Shown here piece by piece: positions 33,848 to 45,776 of a stretch of 64,000 nucleotides of DNA. The stretch covers positions 5,697,461 to 5,761,460 of the forward strand of contig NW_020653945.1 in assembly GCF_003589595.1 (NCBI RefSeq). Reading direction: 5' to 3'. The position numbers were made by a program, and so were the translations under genes. Numbering within the stretch: position 1 is the first letter of the stretch; the number at the start of each line of letters is the position of its first letter. This stretch comes from Hyposmocoma kahamanoa. Taxonomy: Eukaryota; Arthropoda; Insecta; Lepidoptera; Cosmopterigidae. Below the pieces are notes generated by a model. It did no database searches. It was not told the DNA's origin and saw nothing but the letters and a program-made list of their open reading frames with translations.

Positions 33848-33945
33848 CGATTTAAAGCTCTGAGTGGCACTGCAACTGTTATGGATAGGCGTATCGCTTA
33901 TTACGAGACACACGAATTGTTTATCCCGTCTCTTGCTGTTATAAA
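33848..33945 (-). repeat. Family B repeat, second partial copy
   Basis: Inverted: GCGATTTAAAGCTCTGAGTG, TGGATAGGCGTATCGCTTAT. It repeats part of the element just upstream. About 300 bp separate the two. Confidence 0.7.
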
Positions 33946-34597
33946 AAGAAATTAATGTAGGTATGTAAACTCTTTTCTCCTAAGACCCAGCAAACTACAT
34001 CGGAAACTGCTAAACGCCGAAAATACGTTAAATTGTAATACATATAATTACATGCTTCAAGCCCAAGCAAGAATGCCCTTAATTTTGTATGAAAAACGTA
34101 TTTTACGTCATACACAATAAACAGCGCTACATTTTAAGGCGATATTATTATTATAAGGTATACTGGGCGTTTGCGTGTTCATGGAAATACTATTTGTCTG
34201 AATCTGAATCACTTTACATATCATGTACATTTTGATTTTGGCACAGGGCCCTTAGGAGGCTTATAGTCAGTGTTAAAAGATTGAAAACAGCATCTAAAAA
34301 TGAAACAGATAAGTAACACACAAGAATCAACCATTAGGTGGGAAAAGTAGACAATATTCCCCAACAAATATTTTGCCAAATGTCACTTATATCTACGTTC
34401 TTCCTAGCTGAGAGTTCCCTAAAATGAATCATGTAGCGGAATAAGCACTAATGGCCTGGAGTGACGGGAAGTACTCGCGCGACCCATTTCTGCTTTTTGA
34501 CAAGTGCTGTGTTATAACCGCGAGATAATGAGACTGTGATGGTTTGTTTTGTTGCTGATGGCTTTTGATGTTATATAGATATAGGTTTTTACTATGA

Positions 34598-34870
34598 TAC
34601 CGAGTGATGGGACGAACAAGTTGTGCATCTGGTGGTAAGCGACAAGCCGGTCAGCGTGTCATTCAGAACTTTAAATGGTAAAGATCTGAGGGGTACTGCC
34701 ACCGCGACCATTACTGTGCGACGTTGACAAATCCCATGTGCCTGTAATTTCACACCCTTACCCTTCAAAGCCGGAACGTAGTATGCTCACATTACCGCTT
34801 GGCGACAGAAATAGGTAAGGTGGCAGTACTTCCCTGGACGAACTCTCACAAGAAGCTCTACTTCTACATG
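34598..34870 (+). repeat. Family B repeat, near complete
   Basis: From GTGATGGGACGAACAAGTTG to CAAGAAGCTCTACTTCTAC. All blocks are in order, with a small deletion in the first third. Confidence 0.8.
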
Positions 34871-36370
34871 TATTTAAATTTTAAATTTGAATTGTTCCAT
34901 CTTCCTTCACTTTCTCATTTTGTTTTCGTACCACGATCACTCCCAGCTCGACCGCCACAACAGTCGAAGCTGTTCCAAATTCCATTTACTAAAATCTTAT
35001 TTTTGATTTTTTACCAAGTTATAATACAAAACATAATACAACAGTCGGAGCAAAAGAATTATCAAAAATTTGCTGCAAAATTTTTCGACCAAAAATTAAG
35101 CCTATAAACCCGGATGTAATGGTGCCGCCATTGAAACCCTGGCTATTACACGAATATAAAGATTTGTACAGACGCTTTCTGGCGCTTTTCATATTGTTTT
35201 CCTTTTGGTTTTTTGTATTTTTATTTTGTTTATTAATTATTTTTATTTTGTTTGTTTGTCTAAGTGTTTTCATTTTCTTTTTGTATCTATGTGTTGTGGC
35301 GTTGCAATTAATGTCTATTCTATTCGATTCGAAGTGTTTTCATTTTTAACACTGTAGTATTGAAGGAAAATTTATGGCTCGCAACACCGCTTTTCAGCAA
35401 TGAAATAACGTAAAGCATTTTTTTTTAAAGAATATCATCAATATTTTTGTTATGTTAACATTCTTCAATATAAGATATCGCTGTTTTTGATGAACAGTGG
35501 CCCAAATCAAAATGGGGCATGTTTAACTTAATATAAAGCTGTATTCAGACTAAAATAATCACGTAACAACATTTGGGTCAGTATACAATTCATCGGCTTC
35601 GGTGTTATTGTAAATTAAAGGATTAGGTTTTTTCTAGAAAGCATCTACACAGAAAAATAGGATTTCTACTAATAAGAAAGAGCAATTTTTCAAAATATTT
35701 GCGAATTCTGAAAGAATATTTATTAAAAGTAATAAAATATTGTCATTACAAAAATATTGCTTATCTTTTTCTAATACAGTTTTACTCTTACCTTTATTCT
35801 AACTTTTAGACAAATACGTTCACTTCAAGATTTTATTTCATTTCTAATCAATTAATTGGACATTACTTACATCAAGAAATTTTTACCTCATACATCAAAT
35901 TTAAATAATCTTAAATGAATTCAAAATTTCTTGGGTGTATTTTAAGAAAATATATTCTTAAACAACAAAACAAGTAGTTTGCTAATCAAATTAATAGTCA
36001 ATGTTGTCGTAATAAAAATCATAAACAGTCATTTATCCAAAGAAACAATACGTAGTATCTCTAGTTTGTTATTTGTAGTCATAATTTAAGAAATTTTAAA
36101 TTTCAGCATGAAATCAAACTACATTTTTAACAAGCACAACTTTAACATGCAATTAGTTCCATCACGCCACTGCTAGATGGCATCAGTTGCACTCTGAAAC
36201 GCGCTATCGTTTTGTTAACTTCAATAGTATAAAGTCATCTCATATATTGGAATCGTTAGTCTGTCATTCAAAGCACACGTGAAAACCGTCCGCGATTGCG
36301 CCCACTTTGTTATGAGTCGGCTCCATCTAGACGTTGGGAATAGCGTTACAGCTCTATCGCCGTGACTGCC
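34871..36370. other. No gene supported
   Basis: The 34799-35107 and 35119-35349 frames are phenylalanine/isoleucine-rich by base composition only. The rest is AT-rich. Confidence 0.45.
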
Positions 36371-36374
36371 GTTC

Positions 36375-36915
36375 CGGTTCCAAAAAAATCACAGTGATAA
36401 ATCATCGTGATTTTGTCACGATTGTTACTTCCGTGACCTTGTCACGCCTATAACTTACATCACGATATACGGTTTTAGCCAGCGGCTTCTTTCTAATACT
36501 TATAGCCGTTTTTTATAGAATGATTTAAGTTTTTCTATCTTCCAATTCTAAAAAAATATTATTTCCAATTCTTCCTATAATAAAACAAATATACAAAAAT
36601 ATTTTACTTTGTTCATAAATAGGTTTATAATAACTGCTGAACATTTTTTTCATCCGCCTTTTCTAGTAGTAATAAGCACCTACGACCCTTGTGAGTGAGC
36701 AAACAAAGTCATCCTATTTCATTCACTCCCATCGCCGAAATAGCCCGATTTGAAAAGAACTACAACGAGTGGCGCGCTCAGTCACCACGGAACGGAGATC
36801 GCGCATTGTATCAAATACTATAGCTATTGGAACGGAGGAACACCTATGTGACTTTGGAACGTCGTGCGGATCATCGTGATTTTTTCATCGTGACGTTATT
36901 TATCACCCACCTCTA
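36375..36915. mobile_element. Candidate hAT-like element with CACGAT repeats
   Basis: Both ends carry GTGATAAAT in inverted orientation, next to repeated ATCGTGA/TCACGAT motifs. The right end, read on the minus strand, is CTAGAGGTGGGTGATAAATA, a hAT-like terminus. The matching left terminus is damaged. No TSD could be fixed. Confidence 0.4.
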
Positions 36916-37442
36916 GTGAAATAATGAAGTACCTCGCAATTTTTCACTCTTTTTTTCAAAATCAACATCAAAATCAAAACAAATTAATATTTTGGTGAAT
37001 CTAGAGTGGCCTTGTGACTTGAAGTAAATTAATTTGCTCTTCGATTAAATATTTGTGTCTTATAACTAAAATACACTTTTGAGACGTTTTTTTACTATTA
37101 TCAAGTAATTATTCTCTAGCGTCTATAGGGAGAGGATCGTTTTGTTGGATTTAATAAATTTGTCTTCATAAAAAGAATTAAGTCTTTTTCTAAGTACTTT
37201 GTTTTTACCGTGTATGCGTAGAAAATAAAATATGGTAAAAAAATTAGGACCTGTTCAGAATTATTCCACAAAAGAAAATGATAAAAAGAAAATTTTGAAC
37301 AAAATATAAGAAATGTCATGTCTCCAATGCTCAATTCACCTTATTAGGGGCAATTTAGAACGCAAGGGAGCCACAGAATCACGTTGTATTATTTATGAAG
37401 AGAGTCGGTACACAGGTCACGCGCTACCTTTATGCCAACCTG

Positions 37443-37450
37443 TGACGTCA
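37443..37450. promoter_or_regulatory. Palindromic CRE/ATF-type site
   Basis: A perfect TGACGTCA is followed 27 bp later by CACGTCATAACGTG, giving two CRE-like half-sites in one small GC-richer patch. Function unproven. Confidence 0.25.
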
Positions 37451-37804
37451 GCACTTGACAGAAGTAAATCTCACGTCATAACGTGAATAAGATACGTCTG
37501 GCTTATAAAATACGTCAGAATAATATTTGTATATATTCAGTAATAAACCATTGTAGTCATGTGATCACATTGCTAAACACGTCATGTTTCCAAGTTGTGG
37601 AAAAAAAATCGATAGTGTATGTCTACTTTTTACTTATTTATTCATTAACAGTTATTACAATTATACACACAAATTAAATACGGTGGAGATTTTATCTAAT
37701 TGCAGAAGTATTTGTGAGCAACGTCAACATAGAGGAATAAAAATTTTAAACTAATAACTAAATGTAAAAAAAAGAACAAATCGCATGCTACGTATGTCTC
37801 TAAA

Positions 37805-37915
37805 ACCGTTTTCAAAATGGCCATCGTAAAAATGTAACGAAAATATGTCAGAAAATTAAATTATTGAAGAAAAACTACAATCTAAGGTCTGGCAGTATGG
37901 CCAATTAGTCGCCTT
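37805..37915 (-). repeat. Repeat family E
   Basis: Inverted relative to 60278-60400: TTTTCAAAATGGCCATCGTA, AAAATGTAACG, GTCTGGCAGTATGGCCAATT are shared. Noncoding. Confidence 0.6.
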
Positions 37916-39636
37916 AACCTGGCCCGAAAAATGTTACTACTCAAGCTAATATGAGAAAAAAAGAAATTCATTTAAAATGTATCGTTGTTACCATTTTGTA
38001 TTTTAGTTAAATACCAATGTATGAAATGTAGTTCGTTGTTTTAGTATCCAACCTCGTTTTGAACTTTAGTTGTAGCAACTATTTCCAATAAACAGCAAAA
38101 ATTTATTTATTAACGTCCAGGTCTTTCTAAGAATGCGCGGGTAACTCGATATAGGCAGCTACTCAAACCGCGAGGTAATACGATTTCGATTAAAATGGAC
38201 ACAATTGAATTAGAAAATTGCATCCTATTGAGACGAAGGCAATTTCTTTGAAGCCAGCCGCACCCTGTTTTATCGAGTACTAAATTATTTCCTTTTCGTT
38301 AAACGTACTCACTTAAAATGGTTTATTAAGTACTTCCACGTGCTTAACGTCAGTTTAAGTCTCTAAACGTGTATCCTTAACAAGGGAGACGATAAATAAT
38401 TAGATCGGAATTTAGGTCTTTCGATCGTTAAACCAACAGGAAATAGTAACATTTTCGAGTTTGTGAGGAATCCGTTTGGAACAGAGCGAGTGGTAAACTT
38501 TTACGAGTTGTCTCTAGGGGATTGCTAATACTGGAACACGAATTCGAAAGGCTTCTACCTTTATAATTAATTACCTTACATTTTTTACGATATTTTGTTG
38601 TATTAATAATCTACCACAGTGCTAATAGAATTGAAGATATTATTGTTTAATTTATCCTTCGCATCCGACATATTCCAGATGAACATTCCATTCCAAAGTC
38701 AAATTATATATGGATTTATCATTCAATGTGCATTGTGAATCTCATGCAACAGACTTGTTCCAAATTCGACTCACTATCATATCGAATTAACATTCAACAA
38801 TTGCCTCTATCGCCAGGCTCACGATGTTATTCCAAATTTAAACCAGCTTCCGCCAACGTTACTCAATATGGTGGCCAACATCCCGTTATAGGCCGCAGCA
38901 CTCGCTAAACATTCCTGTAAGAAAATAGTCAACTGACAGGACAGGGCATTGTAATAAATACCATGGAACTTGAACACTTGTGCTCTACCGTGGCTATGTA
39001 CTCAATTATTTATAGTCGTAATTCAGGATTATTTTCGTTCCGATGGAATGTTTCCAGGTAGCGCTTGACATAGCTTTCCTCAAAGCTAGTTTCAATGAGA
39101 TGTTTATTTAAAAAAATCATAAAACAGCTTTAAAGAACTGCGTCTCTGTCACACAATCATTTTCCCCACGTGTATTATTCATTGTATTATTATTTAATAA
39201 AGTACAACTACAGATAACTCACTACAAGCAATACTTAGAACACTACGGACTACAACACGTGGCACGAAGCGCAATCGATTCGAAATTTGATGGACTTGAC
39301 AAAGACAGTCCATTTCCCGCCATTACTGTCAACAACCTCGCTTCAGCGTCAAAAGCATTAACGACACGTTCGGAAACCGTTTTACACGTACACGGTTGCA
39401 ATCTTAGGTGCTAGTTACATTTAGTTAGAGGGCTTATACAAGCTTCAAAATAAGACTCAAAGTTGCAGATCAATTATTAAAATAGGCCTCGGGCGGAAAC
39501 GCGTTTGTAAAAGGAGAATGATAAAAACCGCAAATCACATTTTTATCGACGCTTATTTCCGATTTCCTCTACCTTTCCCTTTTTGAAAATAAGGTGTGTT
39601 AATCTTTTAAATAGAAGTCGATTTGTACTCTGTTAA

Positions 39637-39676
39637 ATGGGAAATTTCATAATCGAGACAATATGAAATTTCCCAT
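39637..39676. repeat. Perfect 14-bp inverted repeat
   Basis: ATGGGAAATTTCAT and its exact inverse ATGAAATTTCCCAT are separated by 12 nt. Confidence 0.7.
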
Positions 39677-40887
39677 ATACGTTTAGAATAAATTTGCTGT
39701 ATTGGTAACGAAAGTAGTCTACGTTTTGCATCACCGAAATGTTAAATATTATAATCATATACATCAATAAAAAATAAATATTATAAATTTCACAAGTTTA
39801 TTCTAATAATAATAATTTACTGCTGTATTTATACACAATATAAGTATGCTTCACGGTGATTATGTGGGTAGGCGCAGATGACCGGTTCAATGGGCGCGCG
39901 CTATATCTGGATGTAGGCCGGTCCCTGGCTTCTGTTCTTTTTACAAGCCGTGAAGCCTTTTATTTTAATTTTATACGGGATCTATGGCTTTATGAAAAGC
40001 GGGAACGCCATGTTCGATAATATGGCGTTGCGGCATTATGGAAACATGCGAAAGTTTTGTGATTTGAATCCAGAATATACTCAATATACAATAATTTTAA
40101 GTACATTATGGAAACCAGCACATGGACACAAAATCTGTATTTTTATAGTGTATAAGAAAGCTTGTTGCGTTAACAAGGTTCTATATTACCTAGTTATTAT
40201 AATTAGTATTTCTCCACTTTGCAATGAAATATTTTCAATAACATTATTGTTTATGCTATATTTCATTATATATTTATTCATATGTTTAATATTACGCGTT
40301 TGTGATAGTTATGTGTATTAAAAATATATAGGTTAAATATTAATAACAAAGTTAAACGTTTAACACTAATTAAAAAGAAATGTGGGAAAAACGAAAAGAA
40401 CCCATACCGTGGTAAGAATCCTGTAATTAGTGATAAATCACTTAGTGAATAACCACGAGTCTTAGTTAATCTATAACAAAGTAATAGTTTTGCGGTGCGT
40501 ATCCTAATAATATAAAAACACTTTATTTTAATTTTCATGTTTATTTTAAATAGGTGACTCAAAACCACAACTAAACGTCCATGCAGCCGTTACTCATCCC
40601 GCGCTCAAAGCTGGAGTAGTAAAAATATCGTAATGCCTCAGCGTCGTACGATTTAATATTCACGACGTAATATTTTCATTGCCCTCTTCGCCGTCATCTT
40701 TACACGTAGCAGACTTTTACAACCACTAAAAGATTAATTTCGAACTACCTGTTAGTACTACTTGGACGTTGTAGAATAGACTAGAAAATACTTTATTCTT
40801 CAACACAATACATTGTAAATATAACAATAATAGTATATTTACGTTAATCAATATCATCGTGCTTTTACTAGCATGATATCCGTACAT

Positions 40888-40930
40888 TTTATATGAAAAT
40901 ACTCCACTAGTTTGTTTTTAGACTCCGGAT
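40888..40930 (-). repeat. SINE family C tail fragment
   Basis: AAATACTCCACTAGTTTGTT is the conserved family C tail block. Nothing else is retained. Confidence 0.5.
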
Positions 40931-41007
40931 AAATAGAAGGAATATTACTTTGTTGTTCGACGTTGTATAAATAACAATAATAGTAACAAACACGTAAAGG
41001 AATTCGT

Positions 41008-41300
41008 AAGGTAGTGACGGGACGAGCAAGTCGTGCGCCTGATGGTAAGCGACACACCTGTCCATAACAGGAGCAGTACTATTCTGACCTTTAAATCACA
41101 AAGATATAAGGGGCACTGCCACTGCGCCTGCACCCTGAGGCAAAAGATGACAAGTCCCATGTGCCAGTAATTTCACTAGCACCCTTACCCTTCCAAACCG
41201 GAACGCAGTAATGCTCACACTGCTGGGCGGCAGAAATAGTTAAGATGGCAGCACTTCTCTAGACGAACTCTTTCACAAGGAGCTCTATTACTGCTACTTG
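41008..41300 (+). repeat. Family B repeat, near complete
   Basis: From GTGACGGGACGAGCAAGTCG through GGGGCACTGCCACTGCGCC and CGGAACGCAGTAATGCTCAC to AAGGAGCTCTATTACTGCT. Confidence 0.85.
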
Positions 41301-42097
41301 CTATTTGACTATATTACATTTTAATTCAGAACGTGCGATACACACAATCATGATCTTAAATATAATAACATATATGTTGGTATTTCCGATTTCCATAACC
41401 CAAGCGCTTTAGTTACTTACTTCGGGATCAGAGCAACGTATGTGATGTTATCTAATAATAATAGCTAAAATGTAATTAATATATTTTATTTTCATATTAT
41501 ACAGGTAAGGTGCAATAAAAGCTTAAATATAAAAGTAAGGATTAAATTATATCATTAAAATTGGGTCCCCGCGGCAACGTGCCCATGATGCTGGCAACGT
41601 TCCCCCTTTGTATGGCTGTGCCACGCTATGCAAAAGCGTTGGGCAAAATAGCTGGCCCTTGGGTTTCTCAGACAGTCTATTAATTAATAACTAAAATGAT
41701 TCTTTTTTTATTTAAAATTTGATTTTCAGTTACATTTCAGTCTTAAAATTTTCAAAATGGCAACGTGTTACTTCTAAACGGTCAGCTTTATCACACCCAT
41801 TCAAAACGCATTGCGGTCAACAAGGGTTTCAAAAACTGTACTTTAAGGTTGAGGCCTAACACAGAATGTTTAATGTTTTATTTACGTGCCTTATTGTACC
41901 TCACGTCCAACCCTCTTCACGTGACAGAATGTGTGCCACAAATCTGGATTATAATACGCGTGATTTATATTTTTGACACACCATGTTGTGATATTTTATC
42001 AAACGCAAAAGCCAGGCGACGTTTTCTAATCTATTATAACGTAGTTAGTACCCTAACATACGAATTAAATGTTGTATTTTTTTGTGGTGCCATGTGA
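41301..42097. other. No gene; GC-rich patch
   Basis: A GC-rich patch at 41563-41665 (CCCCGCGGCAACGTG, GGCAACGTTCCCCC) stands out against AT-rich DNA. I cannot assign it. The 110-codon frame at 41765-42097 has no known motif. Confidence 0.4.
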
Positions 42098-42555
42098 CGG
42101 AAAGAACGAGTCGTGCACTTGGTGGTAAGTGACACGCCTGACCATAAGTTGCAGTGCCGCTCAGAACTTTAAAGCCCCGCGTAAACGTGTGCTTGTGGTG
42201 ACACAGTCGCCGGTTGCGCAAATCGGACACAGTTGCGGAAGTTGGACACTTACGCCGGCTGCTGCAACTGCAATTTGTATGAAAATAGAATATTCGCTTC
42301 CATTTGCAGATTGTTTGTATCCAACACAAGGTACACGTTCGCGCGGTGCCTAAGTCGCAAAGATCTGAAGGACACTGCCACTGCCCCCGTTACCCTGAGA
42401 CGTAAGGAGAAAAGTCTCATGTGTCTGTAGTTTCACCAGGAAAATGACACTTCAAAACCGGAACGCAGTAATGCTCACATTACCGCTTGGCAGCAGAAAT
42501 AGGGAAAGTGGTAGTACTCCTCTGGACGAACTCTTTCACAAGGAGCTCTACTACT
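42098..42555 (+). repeat. Family B repeat split by a MITE
   Basis: Blocks GACGGAAAGAACGAGTCGTG through CTCAGAACTTTAA (to 42172) resume at 42351 (GTCGCAAAGATCTGAAGGAC) and run to AAGGAGCTCTACTACT. Confidence 0.85.
42170..42353. mobile_element. Harbinger-like MITE with TAA duplication
   Basis: A 178-bp GC-rich insert (42173-42350) interrupts family B. TAA occurs on both sides (42170-42172 and 42351-42353). The ends are imperfect inverted repeats (AGCCCCGCGTAAACGTGTG versus GGCACCGCGCGAACGTGTA). A 3-bp TWA-type duplication is typical of PIF/Harbinger elements. Noncoding. Confidence 0.65.
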
Positions 42556-43554
42556 ATTGTTAATAACTTAGAGTCAACGACTTGGTTGTGGTAACAGCTA
42601 GTTGTGCAATGCACAACGGGAGATGAGCGAGTCAACCGCACCGGTGCGTATCTCGATAGAGAGGATGCTGTACGTGCACCCGGAGGCGCTCACTCAACGC
42701 ACTAACCTTTTGAGAACCGGATGAAGTCTGTGTCAGCGGGATGATCTAGGCAGTGCAGGTTTATTTACACAGGTAATAGTGCCCATCCTACAGACCGCAT
42801 GCCCACTCCATATAACCAGAACGATCTGGTATGGAGGACACTATAATCAAAACTTAGTAGAAGATATGGGAGTGTTAATAACGTAATCTAGGGATACTAG
42901 ATAGATTCATCATAGCTAATACATGTTAAAACAACGTAAACGAGAGTGGTGTTGAGAAACTCAAACTTTTTGTAAAAGCAACACGCGCGCGCTCGTGTTA
43001 TACGTTTCCATTGTTACAATTTCACTGTTTATTTTCCATGCGCCATCTGATACGAGATTTCCTCGTTCGAAATACGAACTGCAGATTGCGCCTGTCATGC
43101 GCACAGTTGCCAATCTAATTGGCTTTATATTCCGCCCCGTATAGGTAACCGGGGCAACCAGTAATCCGGTCTCCCGGGCGATGGGTTACCTAGGTCGTAG
43201 GAGCTCGACCTAACTACGTCATCGACAGTCGGGATTTTCCAGGAGTATTTACACAGAGTTATTGATTTTCAGACACTGGGATTTACAATGTGTTTGTGCC
43301 GTGTTTCGTATATTATAACAGAAATTTCGCTGTCATTTTGTATACGTTGTCGATTACATGAAACAATGTGAGTATGATAATTTGGGTACAAAGAGTTTAG
43401 TGACTTTAAAAACTTTTTTAAGATCATTAATTTTCCTAATTAATTTTGAGAATTCTCGTATTTAGATATTACTATGCAAAATGTCTATTGAATTAGACGG
43501 CGAGGTTATCCCAGGTAAAGTGGCAGCAAAATGTTTCGCCCTTCAGGTCTAATT
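42556..43554. other. No gene; palindromic GC-rich segment
   Basis: A GC-rich segment at 43143-43192 begins TAGGTAACCGGGG and ends GGGTTACCTA, forming an imperfect inverted repeat. Nothing coding is supported. Confidence 0.4.
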
Positions 43555-43660
43555 AAGGCGTCTAATTACCCATGCTACCAGATGTTAGATTTTAATTTTT
43601 CTTAATCATTTAATTTTCTGACATTTATTTTGCGGGAAATCGTTATTATACGGGAATTCT
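43555..43660 (+). repeat. Repeat family E
   Basis: GTCTAATTACCCATGCTACC, AGATTTTAATTTTTCTTAAT, TTTTGCGGGAAATCGTTA match 60278-60370. Confidence 0.6.
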
Positions 43661-43704
43661 ATATAATCGTACACAAAATAGTATTATTTTGTGTACGATT
43701 ATAT
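43661..43704. repeat. Perfect 20-bp stem, 4-nt loop
   Basis: ATATAATCGTACACAAAATA is followed by GTAT and then its exact inverse. Located immediately after a family E fragment. Confidence 0.85.
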
Positions 43705-44740
43705 TTAAGATAAAAGACGCCATTTTGAAAAATTGTCTTAGCCCGTAAAACAAAAAGGCATCGAGTACATAACAGAAATAGAGACGAAATGTCATTTAAT
43801 TTGTTTGAAAACTATTCTGCCATGTCATTACTGTGACAACTGCGCTCCGATTGGCCAGCCCGAATCCGAAACAATTGACGGGTGCCGTTAATTGTTTCAC
43901 TTCAAAACGGCCAGTTAACTTGATCTTTGTTTGTTTTGTTAGAATGGACGAATATTGCAAAATTTACATATTTAATATTTAATTGCAGATGAAATTTTAT
44001 CAACACCACCGAATTTTACCAACACCGAATGGAACAGCACGCCATTGTCAGAGATATTATCTTTATTACAATAAATACACAATATTTTTGGAATATACGG
44101 AGACGTACACACAGGTCAGTAGTTGGCGCTGTCTATATTTCAGTGCAAACGAGGGTTAATATTTATAAATGACGTATCACTGATGGGTTACCAGGAATTT
44201 ATGGGCCTTATCTCGTCTCTATTTCTGGTTATATACTCGATGCTAATAGGTAACGTTTGCTTTTGTTGTTGTCAATAAAGTTTTTTTATACATATAGCTA
44301 AGTGTTCTGCCTGAATAAAATTAAAATGAAAGATAATATTGCGACTGTAATTACAACATTCACAATAAGTGTAGGGATCAAGTGACAAAATATTAACATT
44401 TTTTCGTTCCCTGAAACTGTGTTTAATCCACACATGAACACAAAACTCAGTGCGTTTCAGAACAAAATTAGTCACAAGTTGATTCACTCGTCTGTTGTTT
44501 TGATTTCCGAACACGTGCAGACAATAATGGAGACCCCCCAGAGGCATCTCAAATGCTTGTAAAAAACATTTTAAAAACAGGAAAGACGCCAATTAAAAGA
44601 ATAGCTAGACAATGATAGTCACTCCTTTTCAGTTACTTTTTATTAACTTTTAAGGTTCGAAATTGCTGCAGCAATTTTGATGTGGTTCTCCAATTATACA
44701 TCATACTATTTTTATTATTGTGGACAGAAAGAAACGTTTA
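43705..44740. other. No gene supported
   Basis: A 106-codon minus frame (44272-44592) has no domain I recognise. A CCAAT-type box (GATTGGCCAG) lies near 43850. Confidence 0.4.
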
Positions 44741-44744
44741 TTTT

Positions 44745-44965
44745 ATCTCGTATTGTCGTGCGCCTGCAAACGACATGCCTGTCCATAACAGTTACAGTGT
44801 CACTCAAAGCTTTAAATCACAGCAAAGACCTGTGTGGCACTGCCACTGCGCCTGGCACTCTGAGACATGAAGTTGACAAGTCTCATGTGCCTGTAGTTTC
44901 ACCAGCACGCTTATCCTTCAAACCTACACATTTCAGCTTAGTGGCAGAAATAGGTGTGGTGGCAG
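44745..44965 (+). repeat. Family B repeat
   Basis: GTCGTGCGCCTGCAAACGAC (internal deletion), CCATAACAGTTACAGTGTCA, GGCACTGCCACTGCGCCTGG, GTGGCAGAAATAGGTGTGGT. Confidence 0.75.
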
Positions 44966-45063
44966 TACCGCTATCGATACTAAAGTAACTACTTGCAAAG
45001 CAAAAAGTATCTCGATACCTCTAACGAACACGCCAACTTAATTTCTGAACCTGTTCTGTTTTT

Positions 45064-45191
45064 AGGAAATGAAACTATTTTTCCGGATTTAAATCGCGCA
45101 TATTTGTTTTTTTAAACAAACTTGTTTCAAATTTTAAACAAACAAAACAAATATACGCGGTTTAAATCAGGAAAAATAGTTTCATTTCCTA
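45064..45191. repeat. Fold-back repeat J with about 58-bp arms
   Basis: TAGGAAATGAAACTATTTTT and TTTAAATCGCG in the left arm are matched inverted by the right arm (CGCGGTTTAAA, then AAAAATAGTTTCATTTCCTA). A family J block (GTAACAATAGCGAAAACC) follows. Confidence 0.75.
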
Positions 45192-45724
45192 TGTGTAACA
45201 ATAGCGAAAACCTAAGAACTCGATCTGTTCTGTTTTTATTTCGTTTTATTTTTCCTTTATTTTATTTTTCTCACAAAATTCGTTTATTTTGTTCGTTTTT
45301 TGTTTTTGTTTCTTAATTTTTTTTTCACAAAATAAATAATATTAGTAATAAATATGGCTGTTTACAAAGATAACATAAAATGACCAAAAAATAATCATTT
45401 CTTAGTGTTCATTGGAGGTATCGTTCTAGTAACTAGTACCTACTCTGTACAGGCAAACTAAGTCAGTTGTGAGTCATTCTAAACACACAACCAACACACA
45501 TACGAGCATGGCGCATGCATGTCAAGCTTGCACGAGTTGCGCATACGTGTCTTGGGAGTCTTGAGACTACGAATACCTCACACTACGCTATCCTCATACT
45601 AATGAAATTAAGTAAGAACAAACATCTGAAGCGTGTTAAGTAACGATGAGTACCTACCTATATGGTCCTTATTATAATATATCTATTTGCCTATATCAGT
45701 TGTTTTTAGTTTACGTAATGTATT

Positions 45725-45776
45725 AGTGCCTTTTTTTGTACTTTATACGTTTTTGTATAAAGTACAAAAAAGCACT
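45725..45776. repeat. Near-perfect 22-bp stem
   Basis: AGTGCC, T-run, GTACTTTATAC is matched by GTATAAAGTAC, A-run, GCACT across a 6-nt loop. Confidence 0.75.

Larger units (their letters stand above)
36920..40880. other. Long stretch without supported gene
   Basis: It includes a TGACGTCA site at 37443-37450, a family E fragment at 37805-37915, and a perfect 14-bp inverted repeat at 39637-39676. The 123-codon frame at 39950-40321 and the 96-codon minus frame at 40278-40568 are unremarkable. Confidence 0.45.

Noticed and set aside
35119..35349. 76-codon Phe/Leu-rich frame
   Set aside because: Produced by a T-rich tract, so low complexity.
39950..40321. 123-codon plus-strand frame with hydrophobic C-terminal half
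   Set aside because: The hydrophobic part follows from AT-rich codons. No signal or family pattern.
44272..44592. 106-codon minus-strand frame
   Set aside because: No domain, no splice or promoter context. Length is within chance for this much sequence.
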